10,414 nt of DNA from Deltaproteobacteria bacterium (lineage in GTDB: Bacteria > Desulfobacterota > Desulfobacteria > Desulfobacterales > Desulfosalsimonadaceae), in assembly GCA_024280875.1 (NCBI GenBank), contig JAJRPH010000293.1:1-10414 (forward strand), given 5' to 3'. Every line of letters begins with the position of its first letter. The stretch's first letter is position 1. The notes beneath the pieces were generated by a model, which saw only the letters and a list, made by a program, of their open reading frames with translations, ran no database searches and was not told the origin of the DNA. Both the position numbers and the translations under genes were made by a program. Positions 1 through 5,723 of the stretch are shown here, one piece after another.

Positions 1-362
1 ATAATCGACAGGGTAAACAGGTCTTTAAAAAAAATATAGGTCAGTCCCAGTCCCGTGTTACCCAACCCGGGCAGGTGCCAGTCCGGAGAAAATCCCCGGC
101 CGGCCATTTGGATGGTACTCAGTAAAACCACCAGCGCTCCCCAGAAAATCATGATATGGGCGATGCCGTGGATCCGTTCAAAGGGCCTTAGGAATCTGAG
201 TTGGCCGAAGAAATACTTGAGTATCCCGACAACTCTCTCTTTGGGATTATCCCAGCGGACTTCCGGCTGCATGATAAACAAGGGGAAAAACCGCCGAGCC
301 ACACTGAATGTAAATCCGGCAAGGGATACCAAAAGCAAAAAACGCATGGCAGCTGGATTCAT
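1..362 (-). CDS. N-terminal part of membrane FeS oxidoreductase (ETF:menaquinone oxidoreductase type), cut by window edge
   Basis: The minus-strand frame is open from the ATG at 362-360 to the window edge and gives 120 residues. A hydrophobic helix lies near residues 7-22, a basic loop (about 41-63) follows, then a second helix (about 66-84) and the beginning of another (from about 104). The ERIHGIAH segment (62-69) ahead of helix 2 offers histidines that could ligate heme b, as in NarI-like domains. From recall, this N-terminus resembles the NarI/HdrD-like fusion proteins encoded beside ETF genes in Desulfobacterota and syntrophs, which pass ETF electrons to menaquinone (EMO). The FeS and CCG domains that would confirm this lie outside the window. 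The start overlaps the etfA stop as ATGA, which implies translational coupling, and a GGAAAAGG-like ribosome site precedes it. The family is fairly secure; the acceptor is inferred. Confidence 0.8.
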   Translation of the reverse strand, partial: MNPAAMRFLLLVSLAGFTFSVARRFFPLFIMQPEVRWDNPKERVVGILKYFFGQLRFLRPFERIHGIAHIMIFWGALVVLLSTIQMAGRGFSPDWHLPGLGNTGLGLTYIFFKDLFTLSI

Positions 363-1318
363 GACTTTTCCTTTTCCAATAATTCACTCATCTCCGGAAT
401 GACTTTAAAAAGATCCGCCACAATACCGAAATCAGCAATTTCAAATATCGGAGCTTCCTCATCCTTATTGATGGCAACAATCACCTTGCTGTTCTTCATG
501 CCGGCTTGATGCTGAATGGAACCGGACAACCCGGCCGCAACATATAAATCAGGCGCAACCATCTTTCCGGTCTGGCCGATCTGAAGATCATTGGGTACCC
601 ATCCGGCGTCGACTGCGGCCCGGGTTGCGCCCACGGCTCCGCCGAAAATATCTGCGAGTCTTTCGATAATTTTAAAATTTTCTGCACCGTTTACACCACG
701 TCCGCCTGTAATCACAACGCTGGCTTCCGTGGGATCGGGACGTTCACTGACGGTTTCCCGCATTTCCACAAAACGGGTTTTGGCATTCGTCAGACTGACT
801 TCCATGTTTTCCGAAACAGACTCCCCGCCGACAGGTTCAGCTGCACCAAAAGCGGTGGCCTGGATCGTCACCACTTTAACCGGTGTAGTGATTTCTATGG
901 TGGCAAGTGCATTACCGGCCCACATGCCGCGTGTAAAAAATTCTCCGTCAAAACCAACAATATCAGACCCCATACCGGCATTCAGTTTTACGGCCACACG
1001 CGGCATCATGTCCTTTCCCGTGGTGCCAGAAGCCATAGCAACGAGAACTGCGTCATATTTTCCAGCGGCAACAGCTGCAACATTGGCCCATTGTTCTGCC
1101 GTGTAATGCTCAAGCCCGGCATCATCGGCCAGAATAATTTTTGAAGCGCCATATTTATTCAATTCGCCTGCCACACCCGAAATATTGTGACCGATCAAAA
1201 AAACGCAAAGTTCCGCACCCAGCTTTTGCGCCGCATCTTTGCCAAACGTTATGGCATTCAAAGTTGATTTCTTGAGTTTTCCATTCTGATGTTCTGCAAT
1301 AATACACACTCTTGACAT
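359..1318 (-). CDS. etfA: Electron transfer flavoprotein, alpha subunit
   Basis: This 319-residue protein has the usual EtfA length. The C-terminal FAD-binding domain carries GGRGV (205-209), ATRAAVDAGW (231-240), GQTGK (248-252), the SGSIQH flavin loop (265-270), and the AINKD and APIF segments after it. There is no N-terminal ferredoxin extension of the kind found in some bifurcating EtfA proteins. ETF collects electrons from acyl-CoA dehydrogenases, so this subunit should serve the dehydrogenase at 2711-3955 and feed the membrane oxidoreductase that begins inside its stop codon. The start at 1318 is supported by an AGGAG ribosome site that overlaps the TAG stop of the thiolase gene 10 bp upstream. 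The odd point is that etfB, normally directly before etfA, is absent: a thiolase gene occupies that place. The beta subunit must be encoded elsewhere, possibly beyond the left edge. Confidence 0.96.
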   Translation of the reverse strand: MSRVCIIAEHQNGKLKKSTLNAITFGKDAAQKLGAELCVFLIGHNISGVAGELNKYGASKIILADDAGLEHYTAEQWANVAAVAAGKYDAVLVAMASGTTGKDMMPRVAVKLNAGMGSDIVGFDGEFFTRGMWAGNALATIEITTPVKVVTIQATAFGAAEPVGGESVSENMEVSLTNAKTRFVEMRETVSERPDPTEASVVITGGRGVNGAENFKIIERLADIFGGAVGATRAAVDAGWVPNDLQIGQTGKMVAPDLYVAAGLSGSIQHQAGMKNSKVIVAINKDEEAPIFEIADFGIVADLFKVIPEMSELLEKEKS

Positions 1319-1328
1319 TTATTATCTC

Positions 1329-2567
1329 CTACACTTTTTCCAGAATATGTATACACATGGCCGCCTCTTCCATACCAATATTCCCGCCGCCGTTTTCTGC
1401 AAGACCCAGCCGTGCGCCTTCCACCTGTCGTTTTCCGGCATCACCCCGTAACTGGAGACCAAGTTCATAGATCTGGGCCAGGCCGGACGCCCCGATGGGA
1501 TGACCGCGGCATTCCAGGCCGCCGCTGGTATTGACCGGCTGTTTGCCGCCCAGCTTGGTGGCCCCGGTTTCAGCATGTGGCCCCCCTTCTCCCATAGGAC
1601 AGAACCCCATGGCTTCTGTCTGGTGAAGCTCACCATAGGCTGTTGCATCATGAAGTTCCGCGAGGCTGATATCTTTCGGGCCAAGGCCGGCCATATCATA
1701 TGCCTGCTTGGAAAGGCGCTCCCCAATATCTTCACCGTCAAAATCTCTGTCCATCCCGGACCCGTGAACCGACGCCCGGATTTTAACAGGACGGGCGTCT
1801 TTCAACTTCTTCAGAAACGCTTCCGAACAGACAATGGCAGCAGCTGCACCGTCTCCCACCGGGGCGCACATGGCACGGGTCAACGGATACGCAATCGGCT
1901 TATCCGCCATCACATCGTCCACGCTCATATCCATCTGATACTGGGCCATGGGATTGAGTGATCCGTGAAAATGATTCTTTGCACAGATCGTCGCCAGTTG
2001 ATGCTGGGTGGACCCGAATTTATTCATATGCCACCTGGCCCCCATGGCATAGGCATCCATAAAGATGCTTCGGCCCTCTCCCGGCGGGGTCTGCCCTTCA
2101 GGAATGTCCACCTGAAACATCTCATTGGCCTTTTCCATCATTTTAAGCTGTTCACCAAAATTTTCCACGTCCATGCATGTGGCATAGGCAGACAGGGATT
2201 TCATCTTATCCGGATCCGTGATCTTCTCGGATCCAACCGCGATTGCCACGTCATACATCCCGGCCCGTATACCCGTATATGCCAGATGAAGCGCGGTTGA
2301 CGCACCGGCGCAGGCATTTTCAACATTTGTCACCGGAATGGCACCGACTCCCATGGACCGCATTACAACCTGTCCCCGTATGGAATGCTGGTTGGCAAAC
2401 ATGCCCCAGAATGTGTTTGCAAAAAATGCGGACTGAAGGTCTTCCTTTTGCAGCCCTGCATCTTCCAGCGCCATCCGGATTACTTCATGGGCCATATTCC
2501 GAACATTTCCATCCGGATACTTATTGAACCGGATCATTCCCAGTCCGACGATATATACATTTGTCAT
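1329..2567 (-). CDS. SCP2/SCP-x-type thiolase (acyl-CoA C-acyltransferase)
   Basis: The 412-residue protein has the thiolase fold order. The nucleophilic cysteine is Cys86 in NVENACAGAS (81-90). An LHDAT motif (305-309) stands where SCP2-type thiolases have HDCF or HDAF. GFC (321-323) and SGGLECRGHPIGASG (349-362) follow, with the active-site His356, and a C-terminal NGGGNIG takes the place of the usual Cys-x-Gly loop. The expected reaction is CoA-dependent cleavage of a 3-oxoacyl-CoA. Family members such as BbsB in anaerobic toluene degradation work with a small DUF35 zinc-ribbon partner, and none is encoded here. Neither usual second catalytic cysteine (HDC or CxG) is present; Cys323 and Cys353 are the nearby candidates. 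An AAAGGA ribosome site sits 7 bp before the ATG. Upstream is a 143 bp gap with a REPIN-like element. The fold is secure and the substrate is unknown. Confidence 0.92.
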   Translation of the reverse strand: MTNVYIVGLGMIRFNKYPDGNVRNMAHEVIRMALEDAGLQKEDLQSAFFANTFWGMFANQHSIRGQVVMRSMGVGAIPVTNVENACAGASTALHLAYTGIRAGMYDVAIAVGSEKITDPDKMKSLSAYATCMDVENFGEQLKMMEKANEMFQVDIPEGQTPPGEGRSIFMDAYAMGARWHMNKFGSTQHQLATICAKNHFHGSLNPMAQYQMDMSVDDVMADKPIAYPLTRAMCAPVGDGAAAAIVCSEAFLKKLKDARPVKIRASVHGSGMDRDFDGEDIGERLSKQAYDMAGLGPKDISLAELHDATAYGELHQTEAMGFCPMGEGGPHAETGATKLGGKQPVNTSGGLECRGHPIGASGLAQIYELGLQLRGDAGKRQVEGARLGLAENGGGNIGMEEAAMCIHILEKV

Positions 2568-2607
2568 GTAAAAATCCTTTAGTTAGTGGTTTATCTATTG
2601 ACGGTTA

Positions 2608-2697
2608 CGTAGGTCGGATTAGCGAAGCGTAATCCGACAACTGCCTGATCCCCGTCACCATTGTCGGATTACGGCCTGCGGCCTAATCCGACCTACG
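2608..2697. repeat. REPIN/BIME-like pair of inverted hairpins between dehydrogenase and thiolase genes
   Basis: Two hairpins lie head to head in the 143 bp gap. Hairpin 1 pairs GTCGGATTA (2613-2621) with TAATCCGAC (2630-2638). Hairpin 2 pairs GTCGGATTA (2663-2671) with TAATCCGAC (2684-2692) and has an inner GGCC-TGC-GGCC stem. The outer ends are also exact inverted repeats: 14 bases at 2608-2621 against 2684-2697, and 11 bases at 2630-2640 against 2661-2671. The whole could therefore fold as two hairpins or one long cruciform. This is the layout of REP doublets mobilised by RAYT transposases. No T-run follows either hairpin on either strand, so it is not a standard intrinsic terminator. In the operon mRNA it could stabilise the upstream message or lower expression of the thiolase-etfA part. 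Confidence 0.85.
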
Positions 2698-2710
2698 ATA
2701 CGATGAGCTA

Positions 2711-3955
2711 TTAATCCAGCCGCGGATAAGTATGAATCAGCTTGTGTCCGCCCCCAATTGCCAACGTATCATTGGATCCGTCTTCAATCAGCATGGCCCT
2801 GGAATCCCGGAACAACTTTTCAATCAGATACTCCTTGGTCAGCCCGTTGCCGCCAAATATCTGGATGGCGTCATTACACACGTCAAATGCGGACTGGGTT
2901 CCATAAACCTTTGCGACATTTGAATATTCTTCCGCAGGTGTTGATGTATTCTGGTTGTAAATAAACGCCGCCCGGGCAATAAGACGCGTGGTTTCCACCT
3001 TGGAAAACATATGAAACAGTTTCTGCTGAACATTCGGATAATCGATGAGCTTCTTTCCTCCCTGAACCCGATTTTTCGCATATTCCAGTGTTTCATCTAA
3101 CGCTGCTCTTGCAATGCCTGCGGCAAAAATTCCCATCAGGGCGGTTGTGGCAGACAGTGTGATATCCAGAATCGCTTCATATGCTTCAGGGCCGACAATC
3201 AAATAATCTTTGGGAACCCGAACATTATCAAAAAAGATTTCTCCCTGATTGAGGTCCCGTTGACCGATTTTGTTTAAGGGCGCGCCTTTGCTGACTCCAG
3301 GAAGGTCCAGCGGCATAGCGAAAATAGCCCCCCCGGCCATCCCCATGGACTGATCCATCTGGCAAAACAGTGCGCAATGGGTGGAAATGGTACCGCAGGA
3401 CACCCAGGCGGATTTCTGCCCGGAAATAATATATTCATCTCCATCCAGTTTTGCCCTGCACTGGGCCTTGATGTTCGGATCACTGAAGATCGGATGAAAC
3501 GGCAACAGCGTATCAGACCCGTGGTCCGGTTCCGTAATACCCCAGCAACCGATTATGCTGGCATCTTTACACGCGCAAAACGGTTCGATGATTTTTTCAA
3601 TCAGCACTTCCTCTGCCACAAGGGATGCACCAAAGGACGGGAATGACGCAACGCCAAGCGCGACTGCCAGACCGACACTGCCCCAGGCCAGTTCTTCATA
3701 AATGATGGCCTGCTGCTTAGGTGTCAGATCCATTCCGCCATACGGTTCCGGAATAAGTATGGTGTGATACCCAAGTTCATAGGCTTTTTTCATGAATGTC
3801 CAGAATGGAGAGTCCTTGGCAATGACCTGTTCGGGAGTCATCTCATCAAGCTCTTTGGCAATCGGACGCATCACCTCTTTGGCAAATCGATGGGTCGCAC
3901 TTTTAAGTTCAATATCTTCCTCGGTCAAATCGAGGTCAAGATCCAGATAATTCAT
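2711..3955 (-). CDS. Acyl-CoA dehydrogenase with Asp at the usual catalytic-Glu position
   Basis: This 414-residue protein has the full acyl-CoA dehydrogenase layout: a helical N-domain, the first family signature GITEPDHGSD (139-148), a beta domain with WVSCG (184-188), and a C-terminal helical domain with the second signature starting QIFGGNG (365-371) and ending at FRDSR. It is an FAD enzyme that introduces a double bond at the alpha-beta position of an acyl-CoA and passes electrons to ETF. Two things are unusual. The segment aligned without gaps with the classical IYEGT catalytic loop reads IEDGS (390-394), which puts Asp392 where the base Glu normally is. The loop after signature 1 (149-170) also looks several residues longer than usual. 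Aspartate bases are known in dehydrogenases of cyclic acyl-CoAs, so an alicyclic or otherwise unusual substrate is possible. An AAAGGGG ribosome site precedes the ATG, 18 bp after the preceding gene. Confidence 0.94.
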   Translation of the reverse strand: MNYLDLDLDLTEEDIELKSATHRFAKEVMRPIAKELDEMTPEQVIAKDSPFWTFMKKAYELGYHTILIPEPYGGMDLTPKQQAIIYEELAWGSVGLAVALGVASFPSFGASLVAEEVLIEKIIEPFCACKDASIIGCWGITEPDHGSDTLLPFHPIFSDPNIKAQCRAKLDGDEYIISGQKSAWVSCGTISTHCALFCQMDQSMGMAGGAIFAMPLDLPGVSKGAPLNKIGQRDLNQGEIFFDNVRVPKDYLIVGPEAYEAILDITLSATTALMGIFAAGIARAALDETLEYAKNRVQGGKKLIDYPNVQQKLFHMFSKVETTRLIARAAFIYNQNTSTPAEEYSNVAKVYGTQSAFDVCNDAIQIFGGNGLTKEYLIEKLFRDSRAMLIEDGSNDTLAIGGGHKLIHTYPRLD

Positions 3956-3973
3956 TTGTAACCCCTTTATTTT

Positions 3974-4813
3974 TTATTTGTTTTTATCCTCATATCGTTT
4001 AGCAATCTTGTCCGCATGTTTGACAACCATTTCCGGCACCTGCTCAAAAATTACCTGCTGATAGACTTCCATAACTTCCTCAGAATACCCGATTCCCATA
4101 AATTCCGGCGGTGCCCACCAGTCATCTTTAGTTTTATACATGGGGGTGCCCCCGCCTGGAAATGCCGTAAACATGGTGGGCACACAATTAACCATATCCT
4201 GTTTGTCCATTTCATAAGACATGCTCTTGTGCATTTCCTCGCGGTTGTAGTAAACCATATCCCTGGGCGGTCCCAGGGCCAGCCCCAATTTGGCATCCAT
4301 GCCCGGCATAAAACCGAGCGCATTCAATGCAAATCCGACCGATCCCATGATCCGGTTATCCACGCGATACTGCCATGCCGATGCGCATGCCCAGTCACAT
4401 GCCATGGCCCAGTCAAGCACCTTCCAGTTGCAAGAAGGTCCGCCGAGCTGGCCGCCGCCGCGATATTCATTGGCATAAGCATTAAATTCCTTGCAGGTAG
4501 CAAAACCGCAGGCCCCGCAATTCCAGTTCAAATTTGAACTGCTGAGTTTTGCACCAATGGCGATGATGACCGGTGCCTCTCCTTTGTCATAACATTTTTT
4601 AATAGTTTCATAATCCCACTGCACATATCGCATAACTTTGCCCAGCGGTTCCATGACATCAATGATCGGCTCTAGGTCCTCGCCCCAGATAATTTCCGCC
4701 TCAATCTTTGTTTTTCCGGTAATCTGGGGAGCCTTATGAATCGCCAGCACGATACTTTTTGCCACTTCTATGACATGGTCCAGGCAATATTCTTTTCCGA
4801 TTAAATGTCCCAT
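3974..4813 (-). CDS. DUF2148-type iron-sulfur protein, second of a tandem pair
   Basis: The protein has 279 residues from the ATG at 4813. A cluster motif CGACGFATC gives Cys99, Cys102 and Cys107, and a fourth ligand candidate is Cys128 in GGPSC, the C-x2-C-x4-C...C layout of a [4Fe-4S] site. Further cysteines lie at 139 and 143. The DNRIMGSVGFALNALG stretch (152-167) is typical of DUF2148 ferredoxin-like proteins. It matches the preceding gene product along its length (EA-IV-G near 39-44, the cysteine motif, the VD-R-SVG segment), so the two are paralogues. A C-terminal tail of about 90 residues (PTMFTAFPGGG onward) is not shared. The family function is not established; a redox or electron-carrier role is inferred from the cluster motif. 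A frame extension reaches 4861, but the TAATG overlap with the upstream stop and a GGGGAGG site favour 4813. Confidence 0.85.
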   Translation of the reverse strand: MGHLIGKEYCLDHVIEVAKSIVLAIHKAPQITGKTKIEAEIIWGEDLEPIIDVMEPLGKVMRYVQWDYETIKKCYDKGEAPVIIAIGAKLSSSNLNWNCGACGFATCKEFNAYANEYRGGGQLGGPSCNWKVLDWAMACDWACASAWQYRVDNRIMGSVGFALNALGFMPGMDAKLGLALGPPRDMVYYNREEMHKSMSYEMDKQDMVNCVPTMFTAFPGGGTPMYKTKDDWWAPPEFMGIGYSEEVMEVYQQVIFEQVPEMVVKHADKIAKRYEDKNK

Positions 4814-5619
4814 TATTTGTCCTCCCCATCTGTTTTTGGCCCGTCTGGTTTTGGAATCCATTTGCGATAATCAAACCCCCGGATTATCCGTGTCGTCTGA
4901 TAAATCTTTCTGGTATTATCCAGCACCTTGTCCATGTTGATGAGATGGTAATCCACGTTCACATCCACATAGGGGTTTTTCGCCTTAGCAGCCACGGGAA
5001 CACCCACAACCATGCCGGACTTGTGGCAGTACCCCATTTTCTGGCCGGCCATACCGATACTGGCAAACGGCCGGGCATCCACCATTAATGTGGCAGCCGT
5101 CCAGAGAGCGCTTCCCACGGCATACCCCAGATCACCCACACGGGCGGTACACAAAGGGCCATCGATCATTTTCTCAGATGACCGGTCGGTAATATCCACC
5201 AGCCCGTATTTATGCGTTTTTTTATCATAGAAATAACCGCAGTCCAGTGTGCCGCCGCACATGCCACACCCAGCATCCAGCGGAGTTTCATGACATCGGG
5301 TATTGCCGAGAAAAATAATCACATCCGAATCCCTGACCATGACCGCTTCATATAAAAACGCTTCCTTCCAGGTTTCATTGGTGTGTGCGATTTCCTCTAT
5401 CTTTCGCGCAATCGCTTCAAGCTCTTCCTGGCCGTAAACAATATGAGCTTCCAAAGACGGCACCCCGCCTGCAAAAGGTGCTGTAAAGGCGGAATCAACC
5501 ATCAGGCGCGCTGCCTCCAGCACACATTTTTTACGGCGAATATCCTGCGGTGACCAGGGCGTCCACTCACCCACATACTCTTCGCCCTGGAAATTAAGGT
5601 CTTCCACATATTTTTTCAT
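4813..5619 (-). CDS. DUF2148-type iron-sulfur protein, first of a tandem pair
   Basis: The protein has 268 residues. The putative [4Fe-4S] ligands are Cys118, Cys121 and Cys127 in CGMCGGTLDC, one residue longer than in its partner, plus Cys157 in DGPLC. Cys32, Cys109 and Cys198 are extra. The domain runs from about residue 31 (KCVLEAARLM) to 220 and includes the family-like stretch GDLGYAVGSA (162-171). No membrane segment or export signal is visible, so it is probably cytoplasmic. An AAGGAG ribosome site lies 8 bp before the ATG. The gene ends in a TAATG overlap with its paralogue, which suggests that the two are made in equal amounts and may form a heterodimer. Its place between a CoA ligase and an acyl-CoA dehydrogenase suggests a redox role in acyl-CoA metabolism, but this is inference and no function is known. 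Confidence 0.85.
   Translation of the reverse strand: MKKYVEDLNFQGEEYVGEWTPWSPQDIRRKKCVLEAARLMVDSAFTAPFAGGVPSLEAHIVYGQEELEAIARKIEEIAHTNETWKEAFLYEAVMVRDSDVIIFLGNTRCHETPLDAGCGMCGGTLDCGYFYDKKTHKYGLVDITDRSSEKMIDGPLCTARVGDLGYAVGSALWTAATLMVDARPFASIGMAGQKMGYCHKSGMVVGVPVAAKAKNPYVDVNVDYHLINMDKVLDNTRKIYQTTRIIRGFDYRKWIPKPDGPKTDGEDK
4821..4827 (-). promoter_or_regulatory. Ribosome binding site that fixes the second DUF2148 start at 4813
   Basis: On the minus strand GGGGAGG lies 7 bases before the ATG at 4813-4811, inside the last codons of the first DUF2148 gene. It supports re-initiation at the TAATG junction and argues against the longer start at 4861, which would overlap the upstream gene by 49 bp and add 16 basic residues with no counterpart in the paralogue. 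Confidence 0.75.
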
Positions 5620-5653
5620 TGTTGGCGCTCCTTTTCACTTGGCTGCTAAAGCG

Positions 5654-5709
5654 GTAGGTCGGGATTCTTTCCCGACACGCACGAACACCGGGTAAGAAAC
5701 CCGGCCTAC
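5654..5709. repeat. REPIN-like inverted hairpin pair between ligase and DUF2148 genes
   Basis: The 104 bp gap holds two hairpins: GTCGGGA-TTCTT-TCCCGAC (5658-5676) and CCGGGT-AAGAA-ACCCGG (5688-5704), framed by GTAGG (5654-5658) and CCTAC (5705-5709). The two halves are imperfect inverted copies, 18 of 21 bases alike. Two of the three differences form a T-A to A-T swap that keeps the stem paired, which points to selection on the fold. The two loops, TTCTT and AAGAA, are also complementary. The GTAGGTCGG start is shared with the element at 2608, so both may belong to one repeat family. No T-run follows, so termination is not the evident role. In the mRNA the structures would lie just before the DUF2148 genes. 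Confidence 0.82.
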
Positions 5710-5723
5710 TGCTCAGCTATCAT

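Noticed and set aside
591..1106. Plus-strand open frame of 171 codons
   Set aside because: It lies opposite etfA, whose FAD-binding motifs are clear; the plus-strand product shows only composition bias and no family motif.
2608..2697. CRISPR repeat or intrinsic terminator
   Set aside because: There are only two inverted hairpins, no regularly spaced direct repeats and spacers, and no T-run after either stem.
4016..4537. Plus-strand open frame of 173 codons
   Set aside because: Antisense shadow of the second DUF2148 gene; His/Ile-rich composition reflects the complementary codons.
4814..4861. Longer start of the second DUF2148 protein (16 extra residues)
   Set aside because: It would overlap the preceding gene by 49 bp and adds a basic stretch with no counterpart in the paralogue; GGGGAGG and the TAATG junction favour 4813.
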